Positions 17,406 through 24,666 of a DNA stretch of 40,177 nt are shown piece after piece; the first letter of the stretch is position 1, and every line of letters begins with the position of its first letter. The stretch comes from JBDIAR01 sp039812545. GTDB lineage: Bacteria > Actinomycetota > Actinomycetes > Actinomycetales > Dermatophilaceae. The position numbers and the translations under genes were made by a program. Location of the stretch: assembly GCA_039812545.1 (NCBI GenBank), contig JBDIAR010000003.1, forward strand, positions 1 to 40,177, read 5' to 3'. The notes below the pieces were generated by a model. The model did not search any database. It was not told the origin of the DNA and saw only the letters and a list, made by a program, of their open reading frames with translations.

Positions 17406-17590
17406 TTGGCGACGGTGCGCCGCAGCGCCTCGGCGAGGAACGGTGTCGTGGCCGTCTCCGGGTTGATCCACGGACGTTTGGCGGTGTCGAACACGGTCGG
17501 CATACCGCGCACGCACTCCCCGGAGTGCTTGCACAACTCGCCGTCGAACGAGACGTCGACGATCGGTCCGGTGAAGGTCTTGCGAGCCAT
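17366..17590 (-). CDS. yjdI: YjdI-like 4Fe-4S mono-cluster / ferredoxin-like protein, 74 aa
   Basis: Short iron-sulfur protein of the Fer4_19 (YjdI) family. Cysteines are in ELCKHSGECVRG (Cys20, Cys26) and KCPSGAL (about Cys63), with the conserved GECVRGMPTVFD segment; three Cys plus a possible His ligand is usual for this family. The biochemical role is not known. A GGAG about 8 nt before the ATG at 17590 gives a clear start. The preceding gene is a YjdJ-like acetyltransferase, the same pairing as yjdI-yjdJ in Escherichia coli, which suggests a conserved joint function. Confidence 0.85.
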   Translation of the reverse strand: MARKTFTGPIVDVSFDGELCKHSGECVRGMPTVFDTAKRPWINPETATTPFLAEALRRTVAKCPSGALHIEEHP

Positions 17591-17610
17591 GGGAGGTCTC
17601 CTGTCAGCCG

Positions 17611-17928
17611 TCAGGGGGGCGCCGTGTTCGGTGCGGTGTAGAGCAGCTCGGCGTAGTCGGGATGCTTGCCGATCCAGCCGCGGACGAAGGAGCAGATCGG
17701 GACCACGCGAACGCCCACCATGTCCCGGACGTCGTCCAACGCGGCGCGCGCGACGGCCGAGGCGACCCCGCGTCCACCGAACGCCTCCTCGGTCACGGTG
17801 TGCATGAACACCACGAGGTCTTCGTACCCGGCGTATTCGGCATACCCGGCGACCTCGCCGTCGATGACCGCCTCGTACCGTCCGCCGGCCTGGTCGTGCC
17901 GGATCTGGATCTCGTTGGCGTCGCTCAT
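17611..17928 (-). CDS. YjdJ-like GNAT-related N-acetyltransferase (COG2388 type), 105 aa
   Basis: Compact GNAT-like protein. It has the acetyl-CoA loop EEAFGGRGVASAVARAAL (pattern xxGxGxA), the preceding strand VVFMHTVT, and the end motif PICSFVRGWIGKHPDYAELL, which is characteristic of the COG2388/YjdJ/YidJ group. The length (about 100 aa) matches. It is followed after 20 bp by its usual partner, the YjdI-like iron-sulfur protein. The heptamer copy at 17936 lies just upstream of the start, where CATACT could serve as a -10 box 6 nt before the ATG. The substrate is unknown. Confidence 0.88.
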   Translation of the reverse strand: MSDANEIQIRHDQAGGRYEAVIDGEVAGYAEYAGYEDLVVFMHTVTEEAFGGRGVASAVARAALDDVRDMVGVRVVPICSFVRGWIGKHPDYAELLYTAPNTAPP

Positions 17929-17944
17929 CGAGCCAGTATGCCGT

Positions 17945-17982
17945 GATCGCCGGGTCCGCGGCAGCGCCGGGACCCGGCGATC
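17945..17982 (-). terminator. Strong 13-bp hairpin after the phosphoesterase gene
   Basis: GATCGCCGGGTCC (17945-17957) is perfectly complementary to 17970-17982, with a 12-nt loop. It lies 41 nt past the stop of the secreted phosphoesterase and 17 nt ahead of the YjdJ-like start. No T-run follows. It is the longest perfect stem I saw in the window and probably ends the phosphatase transcript. Confidence 0.65.
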
Positions 17983-17996
17983 GCCGGTCGAACCCT

Positions 17997-18026
17997 TCGT
18001 CGTCGGGTCAGTCGTCGTCGGGTCAG
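17997..18026. repeat. 15-bp tandem duplication across a stop codon
   Basis: Two perfect copies of TCGTCGTCGGGTCAG (17997-18011 and 18012-18026). The second contains the stop codon (18023-18025) of the phosphoesterase gene, so the gene's last two codons and stop are duplicated downstream. Confidence 0.85.
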
Positions 18027-19651
18027 TCGTCGCAGTCCCCGTGGTGCCGGCCGTGGAAAAGGCCGCCCTCGCGGATCGCATTGGTCAGGTCGTTCACCGA
18101 CGCGTCCCGGGTGCTCAGCGGCGCGAGGCCGAACCGGTGCTCGATGGTGGCCAGGATCGAGGTCGTGTCGTACTGGGTGTGGTCGACGCCCGAGCGGTTC
18201 ATGCCGGCCGAGATGAGCAGCGCCGGGATCCGGGTGCCCGGTCCCCACGCGTCCACCTTCGGCACCGAGACGTGGTCGAACTGACCGCCGAACTCGTCGT
18301 AGGTGACCACGATGAGGGTGTCCTTGGCCTGGGGACCGTTGACGACCGCCTGGATCAGCTCGACGAGGTGATCGCTGCCCTGCGGTTCGCTGGCATACCC
18401 GGGGTGTTCGTTCTCCGAGCCGTACGGCTTGACGAAACTGACGGCCGGCAGGGTCCCCGCGGTCGCGGCCGCGACGAACTCCTTCTCGTCCTTCAGATGC
18501 GCCCGCCCGGGCCGACCCGGGGCATACGCCGCGAAGTAGTTGAACGGCTGGTGGTGGAACTGGAAGTTCTTGCCCGGGGTGCCGGCAACCGCCGCATCCC
18601 ACCCGCCGGAGTACCAGTTCCAGGGGACACCGGCGGCCGTCAGCCGGTCGCCGATGTTGGGGTATGCCGTGTCGTCGATGAGCGGGATCTTGGCGCCCGA
18701 GCCGAACGGGGCCGACGACGGCTGAACGGTGTTGACCGCGAGATTGCCGCAGGCCCGCACATAGTCCGCCGCGGATCCGTCGGCGCACGTGGTCGTCAAC
18801 TGCCCGTCCACCACCGCCGGATCCGTCGGCTTGTAGAGCACCGATGCCTTCGGCATGCCGTTGGCGTCGACGATCGAGTTCTTCGCGCCGAGCGCGCCGG
18901 CACTGGTGTCGACCGGGGCCCGGGCCGCGATGAGGAACTGGTGGTTGAGGAACGACCCACCGAACGCGGCCTGGAAGAACCGATCCGCGACCACGTAATT
19001 CGGGGCGCCCTTGCTGTGCAGGTACTGGTAGATCGGCAGGCTCTTCGTGTCGTACACGCCCATCGTCAGGCCGGCGGCGTCGGACCCGGTGACGTACCGG
19101 TTCTGCTTGCCGCCGTTGATCTGGTACTGCTCCTGGTAGAACCGGTGGACCAGGTCACGGGTGCATCCGCCCGGCAGCCCGGCGCCCTTGACCACCCCGT
19201 TCGGGAAGAACGCGCCCTCGGCCGGACAGGTGGTGTCGGTCGGCGAGATGTACCGGTCGATGGTGAAAACCTTGTTCGGGAAGGCGCTCGCCGGCACCCC
19301 GTGAGCCGCATCGACGCAGGTCGTGGCCAGCGGGGACGGCGAGGTCAGGTTGACGTCGTTCTGCAGCAGGCACTGGTACGCCGAGCCGTCCTGCGCGACC
19401 TGTCGCACCGTCCGAACGCCGTCGACGCGGTCGCCGCCGACCCTGCCCCAGGTGCCGTACAGGTTGTCGAAGGAGTGGTTCTCCTCGTAGATCACGACGA
19501 TGTTCTTGTATGCCGTGTGCTTGGCTTTCATGTTCTGGTACGCCACGGCGTCCTGACCGGGTAGTGCGGCGCCCATGGCCGGACCGGGTAGTGCTCCGGC
19601 CAGCAGTGCGGCGGCCGCGGCGGCCGGGATGGCGATCATTCGTTTGTTCAT
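18023..19651 (-). CDS. Secreted phosphoesterase (acid phosphatase / phospholipase C family, PF04185), 542 aa
   Basis: Exported hydrolase of phosphomonoesters or phospholipids. A Sec signal peptide is visible, with a charged start MNKR, an alanine/leucine-rich core to about residue 24 and a cleavage site near AMG-A. The metal/nucleophile segment is EENHSFDNLYGT (about 56-67), and the second conserved block is TYDEFGGQFDHV near the C-terminus, as in AcpA and PLC-type phosphoesterases. The family is usually 450-550 aa. The ribosome site is GAGGGA before the ATG at 19651. It follows a secreted metallophosphatase gene on the same strand (78-bp gap), and the pair looks like a phosphate-scavenging unit. 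Whether it cleaves phospholipids cannot be told from sequence. Confidence 0.9.
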   Translation of the reverse strand: MNKRMIAIPAAAAAALLAGALPGPAMGAALPGQDAVAYQNMKAKHTAYKNIVVIYEENHSFDNLYGTWGRVGGDRVDGVRTVRQVAQDGSAYQCLLQNDVNLTSPSPLATTCVDAAHGVPASAFPNKVFTIDRYISPTDTTCPAEGAFFPNGVVKGAGLPGGCTRDLVHRFYQEQYQINGGKQNRYVTGSDAAGLTMGVYDTKSLPIYQYLHSKGAPNYVVADRFFQAAFGGSFLNHQFLIAARAPVDTSAGALGAKNSIVDANGMPKASVLYKPTDPAVVDGQLTTTCADGSAADYVRACGNLAVNTVQPSSAPFGSGAKIPLIDDTAYPNIGDRLTAAGVPWNWYSGGWDAAVAGTPGKNFQFHHQPFNYFAAYAPGRPGRAHLKDEKEFVAAATAGTLPAVSFVKPYGSENEHPGYASEPQGSDHLVELIQAVVNGPQAKDTLIVVTYDEFGGQFDHVSVPKVDAWGPGTRIPALLISAGMNRSGVDHTQYDTTSILATIEHRFGLAPLSTRDASVNDLTNAIREGGLFHGRHHGDCDD

Positions 19652-19729
19652 CGGTCCCTCGTTTCGCTGGTGTCATCCCCCGCAGGCCTGATCGGCCTTC
19701 GACGGGTTGGGCGTTTCGACGGTGCGGTG

Positions 19730-20788
19730 TCAGGGGCGGTACGGGATGCGCTGCCAGGACAAGACCTGCGCGGCGCCGGGACGGTTGACGGTGACCTTCA
19801 GCCAATCGATGTTGTTGGCCGAGCCGTCGACGGTGATGCGTTGCAGGTTAGCGGCCGACCCCTGGACCGAGTAGGTCTGGAGCCACCGAGAACCCGGTGC
19901 GAGTGGTCGGTCGGCGTTGTACACGTGGCTGTCGCCGTTGACGAGGTAGACCTCGCCGACGAACGCCGCCGACTCCTCGACCAGAGTCTGGACGAGGGGC
20001 TGGAATGCCGAGATGTCGGCCCAGGTCGGGGTGTAGGTGGGATCGAACATGTCCGCCTGCTGCAGGATGACGACGGCCCGGTCGTGCTTACGGCGGGCGG
20101 CCGCGAAGGCATCGCGGACCACGGCGATCGCGTTGTCCATTCGCGCGCGCTCTTCGGCGATCTGCTCCGGCGTGGCCACGGCATACCCGATGCCGGTCCA
20201 CGGCGCCAGATCGTCGTTGCTGCCGACGACGTGGATGACGGCGAAGTCGACGCCCTGGCGCCGTAATTGCACGTTCTCGGGGAACCCGGCCGCGGCCTGG
20301 CTGCGCACCGAGATCGCGTCCTTGCCCATCGTGACCCCCGGCCGGGTGAAGAACACCGAGCGGTCGTATGCCAGTCGCTCCAGCGGGTGGTACGCGCCGT
20401 TGTTCGTGCGGTGGCAGTCGGTCCACTCGTTGTCGCCCGGGGTGTAGATCAGCGGCCCGTCGAACAGGTCGAAGTCGGCCCTGATCTGCTGGTAGTAGGC
20501 GTTGTCGCAACGCGACGAGCCGTTCTTGATGTCGCCGACGTGGAAGGTCAGTTCCGGCTCGGCCGCGTTGATCTGGCGGATCCAGCCGGGGAAGGCCGCG
20601 ATCTGCGCGGTGCCGTAGGGAATGTCGCCGATGATCGCGAAGGAGTAGTGGCCCTCTTTCTGCTGGCCGGGCGGGACGCCGTCACCACCTGGTGCGGCGG
20701 AGGCGCTGCCGACCGCGAGTGCGGTGGTGGCAGCGGCGCCGAGGACGGTGGCAGCGATCCGGGCGGTACGACGACGGCGAGGGCGCAT
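19730..20788 (-). CDS. Secreted calcineurin-like metallophosphoesterase, 352 aa
   Basis: Exported metal-dependent phosphatase. The signal peptide has six arginines/lysines in the first ten residues, then an Ala/Leu-rich core and a probable cleavage after ASA near residue 31. Metal-binding motifs are GDIPYG (54-59), GDIKNG (85-90) and GDNEW (118-122); NGDSHVYN near the C-terminus supplies the late histidine. The GDIPYG form is typical of a subgroup of bacterial secreted metallophosphatases. AAGGAG stands about 8 nt before the ATG at 20788, a strong ribosome site. The gene leads the two-phosphatase cluster and has a 194-bp upstream region with a possible PHO-box-like repeat. Confidence 0.88.
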   Translation of the reverse strand: MRPRRRRTARIAATVLGAAATTALAVGSASAAPGGDGVPPGQQKEGHYSFAIIGDIPYGTAQIAAFPGWIRQINAAEPELTFHVGDIKNGSSRCDNAYYQQIRADFDLFDGPLIYTPGDNEWTDCHRTNNGAYHPLERLAYDRSVFFTRPGVTMGKDAISVRSQAAAGFPENVQLRRQGVDFAVIHVVGSNDDLAPWTGIGYAVATPEQIAEERARMDNAIAVVRDAFAAARRKHDRAVVILQQADMFDPTYTPTWADISAFQPLVQTLVEESAAFVGEVYLVNGDSHVYNADRPLAPGSRWLQTYSVQGSAANLQRITVDGSANNIDWLKVTVNRPGAAQVLSWQRIPYRP

Positions 20789-20864
20789 CGGGGCTCCTTG
20801 CGGCTGTTCGATGATCTGGTGGCTGGCGGCGGTGCCGGTCCAGTGTCGTGACGCGTGGCCCGGC

Positions 20865-20901
20865 CGGGCGTAAACCCGGGACGGCGGGTTGATGAACCCT
20901 G
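20865..20901 (-). promoter_or_regulatory. Possible PHO-box-like direct repeat and hairpin upstream of the phosphatase genes
   Basis: On the minus strand GGGTTCATCAA and GGGTTTACGCC are spaced by exactly 22 nt (two 11-nt units), which resembles the 11-nt periodic repeats bound by PhoP in actinobacteria. The second unit also lies in an inverted repeat CCGGG...CCCGG. The match is loose, and the rest of 20789-20982 shows nothing else I can name. Confidence 0.25.
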
Positions 20902-20982
20902 GGCGACGGATTTCGTCCGAGGGCGCAGCCGCCTCGGCGATACTGGGAGTCGTCAGGGTTCGTACGGTTCGGGAGGTTCGCG

Positions 20983-21921
20983 GTGACCAGGCAGGACATC
21001 ACCGTCATTGCCGACGACGGCAAGCCGCTGCACGTCATCGGCTGGGTGCCGGACGAGCCGGTCGGGGTGGTACAGATCGTGCACGGTGTCGCCGAGCACG
21101 TGGAGCGCTACGCCCATGTCGCCGAACTCCTCGGCCGGGACGGGTTGGCGGTGTGGGCGAACGACCATCGCGGACACGGCGCCACCGACCGACCCACCGA
21201 TTACGGCTACGTGGCCAGGTCCGGCGGCTGGGACCTCATGATCGCCGACCTGCAGGCCGTGGACGCCCACATCCGGCTGGCCCACCCCGGGTTGCCCCGC
21301 GCGATCTTCGGGCACAGCATGGGGTCGATCCTCGTCCAGGACCTGCTCTCGCGTACCCCGGCGGCCTACGACGCCGTCGTCCTGTCCGGCAGCCAACTGG
21401 GCGGCAGCCCGCTGCAGTATGCCGGCTGGGTCCTGGCCAACGTGGAGAAGCGTCGCCAGGGCGCGCGCGGCGTGAGCCCCGCGCTGCGGGCGCTGTCGTT
21501 CTCCGCGTGGAACAAGAAGTTCGCGCCCACCTCCACCGATTACGACTGGATCTCCCGGGACCCGGACGCGGTCGCCGCCTACGCCGCCGACCCGGCGTGC
21601 GGTTTCGACCCCAGCAATGCGCTGTGGTGCGACCTGGTCGCCGCCTCCATCAAGGCCGGCTCGCGGGATGCCGTCACCCGGTTGGCCAAGGATCTGCCGA
21701 TCCTGGTCATCACCGGCGAGGAGGATGCCAGCAACGACAACGGCAAGCTGGCCCGCCGGCTGGCCGCCCGCTACGTCGAGTGCGGGCTGACCGACGTGAC
21801 CTACCGGTCCTATCCGGGAGCCCGCCACGAGTTGGTCAACGAGACCAACCGCGACGAGGTTCTCGCCGACCTGCGGACCTGGCTCGGCGACCACCTGCGG
21901 GCTCGGTCCGACACCATCTGA
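20983..21921 (+). CDS. Alpha/beta hydrolase, monoacylglycerol lipase-like, 312 aa
   Basis: Cytoplasmic serine hydrolase of the Hydrolase_4 group (lysophospholipase/monoacylglycerol lipase). The oxyanion segment is HGVAEHVERY, then NDHRGHGATD, and the nucleophile elbow is GHSMGS (Ser112). The acid residue is probably in ITGEEDASN and the catalytic His in GARHELVNE near residue 283. There is no signal peptide. The start is GTG at 20983 with GGGAGG 6 nt upstream. It is divergent from the phosphatase cluster and followed after 34 bp by the Fur-family regulator, but a shared function is not evident. Confidence 0.88.
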   Translation: MTRQDITVIADDGKPLHVIGWVPDEPVGVVQIVHGVAEHVERYAHVAELLGRDGLAVWANDHRGHGATDRPTDYGYVARSGGWDLMIADLQAVDAHIRLAHPGLPRAIFGHSMGSILVQDLLSRTPAAYDAVVLSGSQLGGSPLQYAGWVLANVEKRRQGARGVSPALRALSFSAWNKKFAPTSTDYDWISRDPDAVAAYAADPACGFDPSNALWCDLVAASIKAGSRDAVTRLAKDLPILVITGEEDASNDNGKLARRLAARYVECGLTDVTYRSYPGARHELVNETNRDEVLADLRTWLGDHLRARSDTI

Positions 21922-21955
21922 CCGGCATACGGCATCTGACGGGCACACTGAGGGG

Positions 21956-22462
21956 ATGAGCACGCCGCGGACCCTTGCCGGGGATGACGACTCGCGGGTC
22001 GAGGCGATGCTGCGAGACGTGGGCGAGCGGCTGCGATCCCGTGGCGAACGGATGACCCACCCGCGTCGGGCGGTCCTGACGGTTCTCGCCGGCGACCGCG
22101 AGCACCTCAGTGTCGAGCAGGTCGCCCAGCGGGTCGCGACGCTCGCCCCGAAAGTCCATCTGACCACGGTGTACCGGACCCTGGAGGCCCTGGCCCGCCT
22201 CGGGGTGATCCAGCACGTCCATCTCGGACACGGCAGCACGGCATACCACCTCGTCGACGTCGGGGACCGGCACGCTCATGTCCAATGCCGAGTCTGCGGG
22301 CGGGTGTGGGACCTGCCCGTCCACCTGTTGGAGCCGGTGGCGAAGGCCCTGAGCCGCGACCTGTCGTTCGAGCTGGATGCCACCCACGTCGCCCTGTCCG
22401 GGGTGTGCGCCACCTGCACCGGATCGGGCGAAGCGGCCCCGGGCCGGTCGGCACCGGCCTGA
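21956..22462 (+). CDS. Fur-family metalloregulator, candidate Nur (nickel) type, 168 aa
   Basis: DNA-binding metal sensor. The winged helix contains HLTTVYRTLEALARLGV (recognition helix, about 68-84). The regulatory metal site is in DRHAHVQC (His106, His108) and structural zinc is bound by Cys111/Cys114 and Cys151/Cys154. The first 30 residues are longer than in E. coli Fur. Fur, Zur and Nur cannot be separated by these motifs alone. The next genes encode an ECF nickel/cobalt importer whose promoter holds an inverted repeat matching the published Nur-box pattern (tTGCaa-N5-ttGCAA), so a nickel repressor is most likely and Zur is the main alternative. GAGGGG precedes the ATG directly; CACACT 6 nt upstream could also be a -10 box. 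Confidence 0.85.
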   Translation: MSTPRTLAGDDDSRVEAMLRDVGERLRSRGERMTHPRRAVLTVLAGDREHLSVEQVAQRVATLAPKVHLTTVYRTLEALARLGVIQHVHLGHGSTAYHLVDVGDRHAHVQCRVCGRVWDLPVHLLEPVAKALSRDLSFELDATHVALSGVCATCTGSGEAAPGRSAPA

Positions 22463-22489
22463 CGACCGGACTGTCCCGGCGACGGTTCC

Positions 22490-22512
22490 CTATTGCAAGC
22501 CATTGGCAGTAG
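22490..22512. promoter_or_regulatory. Candidate Nur-box operator of the nickel/cobalt importer
   Basis: CTATTGCAA-N5-TGGCAGTAG is an inverted repeat with 7 of 9 positions matching per arm. Its core TTGCAA-N5-TGGCAG follows the Nur consensus tTGCaa-N5-ttGCAA, with two deviations in the right arm. It lies 46-68 bp before the ATG of the NikMN gene and right after the Fur-family gene. The region is AT-richer than its surroundings. Confidence 0.55.
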
Positions 22513-22557
22513 GCTCGCCCATCGACCGAATTCGCAAGCGCCGTGGAGGACCCGCGC

Positions 22558-23658
22558 ATGCACATCCCCGATGGCTACCTGTCGCCGCAGACCTGTGCGG
22601 CGGCATACCTGGTGGCAGTCCCGGCCATCGCGATCGCCTCACGTCGGGCCGCGACCACGCTGCGGACCAGGCAGGTTCCGATGTTGGCGATGTTCGCCGC
22701 CGTCAGCTTCCTGGTGATGATGTTCAACATCCCGATCCCCGACGGCACGACGGCCCACGCCGTCGGAGCGGTGATCATCGCGATCGTCCTCGGTCCGTGG
22801 GCCGCGGTCATCGCGGTATCCGTCGCCCTGGTGTTCCAGGCGCTGCTCTTCGGCGACGGCGGCATCCTGGCCTACGGTGCGAATGTCGTGAATCTGGCCG
22901 TCGTCATGCCGTTCATCGGGTATGCGACCTCCCGACTCCTGGCCGGACGCGGTCCGCTGACCTCGCCCCGGCGGGTGCTGGCGGCGGGCGTCGCCGGCTA
23001 TGTCGGCATCCAGGCGGCCGCGCTGGCGGCCGCCGTCGAGTTGGGCGTTCAACCGGAGCTGTTCCACACCGCGACCGGGGCGCCGCTGTACTCGCCCTAC
23101 CACCTGAGCCAGACGATCCCGGCGATGGCCCTGGCGCACCTGGTGGTCGCCGGTCCCGTCGAGGGGGTCCTCACCGGGTCGGTGTTCGCCTATCTGGGCA
23201 GGGTCAACCCGGAGGTCCTGGCCGAGACCCACCCGAACGAGCGCATCTTCGCGGCAGTGCCGGCGTGGCGGCGTCGCCTCAGCCCCGCGCGCGTGGCCGC
23301 CGGCTTCGTCGCCGTCATGGTGATCCTCACCCCGCTCGGCCTGCTCGCCCCCGGGGGCGCGTTCGGCGAGGAGGCGCCCGAGAACCTCGATCTCGCCGGC
23401 CTCGGGTTGTCCGCCATCCCGGAGGGGATGAACCGGTATGCCGGTTTCTGGAGCCACACCCTGCTCGGGGACTACGGTTTCGGCGACGGCACGAACGCGA
23501 CTCTCGGGTACTGGGTTTCGGCCGTCGTCGGCATCCTCGTCGTCGGCGGAGGCATCTACCTGATCGGGCGTGTGGTCACCCGTCGGTCCGGCCCGGGCAC
23601 GCCCGGCGACCCGCGCCCCGTCGCCACGGCACCCCCGACGACCACGCCCGCCTCGTGA
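22558..23658 (+). CDS. nikM: ECF nickel/cobalt transporter substrate-specific subunit, NikMN (CbiM) fusion, 366 aa
   Basis: Membrane S-component for Ni2+ or Co2+. The protein begins MHIPDGYLS; the N-terminal Met-His is the metal ligand in NikM/CbiM, which fixes the start at 22558 and rules out the upstream in-frame start at 22543. About six membrane segments make the M domain (to about residue 220). The C-terminal part, with a loop containing PGGAFGEEAPENLD and a final membrane helix, is the NikN (PDGLE-type) domain fused in one chain. The fusion is more typical of nickel than of cobalt importers, which usually have separate CbiM and CbiN. GGAGG stands upstream. The Q gene overlaps its end by 4 bp. 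Confidence 0.92.
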   Translation: MHIPDGYLSPQTCAAAYLVAVPAIAIASRRAATTLRTRQVPMLAMFAAVSFLVMMFNIPIPDGTTAHAVGAVIIAIVLGPWAAVIAVSVALVFQALLFGDGGILAYGANVVNLAVVMPFIGYATSRLLAGRGPLTSPRRVLAAGVAGYVGIQAAALAAAVELGVQPELFHTATGAPLYSPYHLSQTIPAMALAHLVVAGPVEGVLTGSVFAYLGRVNPEVLAETHPNERIFAAVPAWRRRLSPARVAAGFVAVMVILTPLGLLAPGGAFGEEAPENLDLAGLGLSAIPEGMNRYAGFWSHTLLGDYGFGDGTNATLGYWVSAVVGILVVGGGIYLIGRVVTRRSGPGTPGDPRPVATAPPTTTPAS

Positions 23659-24599
23659 CCAGCGCCCCGAGCGCGAGCACTCCCGCCTGGCTGCTCACCT
23701 CAGACTCCGCGACCGGACCGTGCGGCTGCGCCGGACGCCGCCGCCGGGGTTCGTTCCTGGAAAAGACCCTGACCGACGGCACCGACCTGCTGCGTCAGGC
23801 CATGTATGCCGAGCCGTCGGCCGAGCAGCCGTGGCGTCCCCGACCCGGGTTCGTCGGCGGGCTCGACCCGCGCGTCAAACTGCTCTCCGTCCTGGTGTTG
23901 CTCGTCGCCGTCGCCGCCGTTCACACCCCGGCGACGCTCGTTCTGGCATACCTCGGCATCCTCGCCGTGGCCGGCTGGGCGGGGGTCCCAGTGCGCTCGT
24001 TCGTCCGGCGGGTCTGGCTGTTCGTGCCGTTGTTCACCGCCGTCGCGGTCCTCCCCGCGATCTTCTCGTTCGTCACCCCGGGGGAGATCGTCGTGCCGCT
24101 GTGGACCTGGCACGGTGAACCGCAGGGGTTGACCCACCAGGGCCTGACCAGCGCCGCCCTGGTCGTCCTGCGAGCCGCCTGTTCGGTGTCCCTTGTGCTG
24201 CTGGTGACGGCTACGACGTCCTGGACCCGGTTGCTCGCGGCTCTCGGCGCGCTGGGGGTTCCCCGGATTTTCGTCACGATCATCTCGATGGCATACCGGT
24301 ATGTGTTCGTGCTCCTCGGTTCGATCGAGGACATGTTCCTCGCCCGCAGGGCCCGCACGATCGGGCGGGTCGTCCACGACGCGCAGGCGCGCCGGTTCGT
24401 CGGTGCGACGGCGGCCACGACGATCGGCAAGGCCAACCACCTCGCCGAGGAGGTTCACCAGGCCATGACGGCTCGCGGATACCGCGGAGCCCACTATCCG
24501 CTGGACACCTTTCGCATCACGGGCATCGACCTGGCAGCCGTCGCCGTCTCGCTCGCCGTCGCCCTCGCGCTCTACGGAGGCGACCATCTCCTTCGTTGA
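23655..24599 (+). CDS. nikQ: ECF transporter transmembrane component CbiQ/NikQ, 314 aa
   Basis: T-component that couples the ATPase to the metal-binding subunit. A hydrophilic, Cys-containing N-terminal extension of about 65 residues precedes the conserved GLDPRVKLLSVL start of the domain, so this copy is longer than the usual 230-260 aa. Five to six membrane segments follow. The two coupling motifs are FLARRARTIG and MTARGYRG. GTG at 23655 overlaps the upstream stop (GTGA). An alternative later start cannot be excluded, for example the ATG in LRQAMYAEP, which would give a normal-length protein. The extension (GPCGCAGRRRR) could be a metal-binding oddity or non-translated. Confidence 0.9.
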   Translation: MTSAPSASTPAWLLTSDSATGPCGCAGRRRRGSFLEKTLTDGTDLLRQAMYAEPSAEQPWRPRPGFVGGLDPRVKLLSVLVLLVAVAAVHTPATLVLAYLGILAVAGWAGVPVRSFVRRVWLFVPLFTAVAVLPAIFSFVTPGEIVVPLWTWHGEPQGLTHQGLTSAALVVLRAACSVSLVLLVTATTSWTRLLAALGALGVPRIFVTIISMAYRYVFVLLGSIEDMFLARRARTIGRVVHDAQARRFVGATAATTIGKANHLAEEVHQAMTARGYRGAHYPLDTFRITGIDLAAVAVSLAVALALYGGDHLLR

Positions 24600-24666
24600 C
24601 CATCCCGGGTCCGCCGCCGGCCCTGATCCGGCCGCCGTCGCGGACGCCGTCCCGGACGGCGGCCCA

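Noticed and set aside
17666..19564. 632-codon plus-strand open frame
   Set aside because: Antisense to the YjdJ-like and secreted phosphoesterase genes, which both show clear motifs on the minus strand.
22463..22557. Cobalamin riboswitch before the metal importer
   Set aside because: The 95-bp gap is too short and lacks a B12-box; the inverted repeat fits a Nur operator better.
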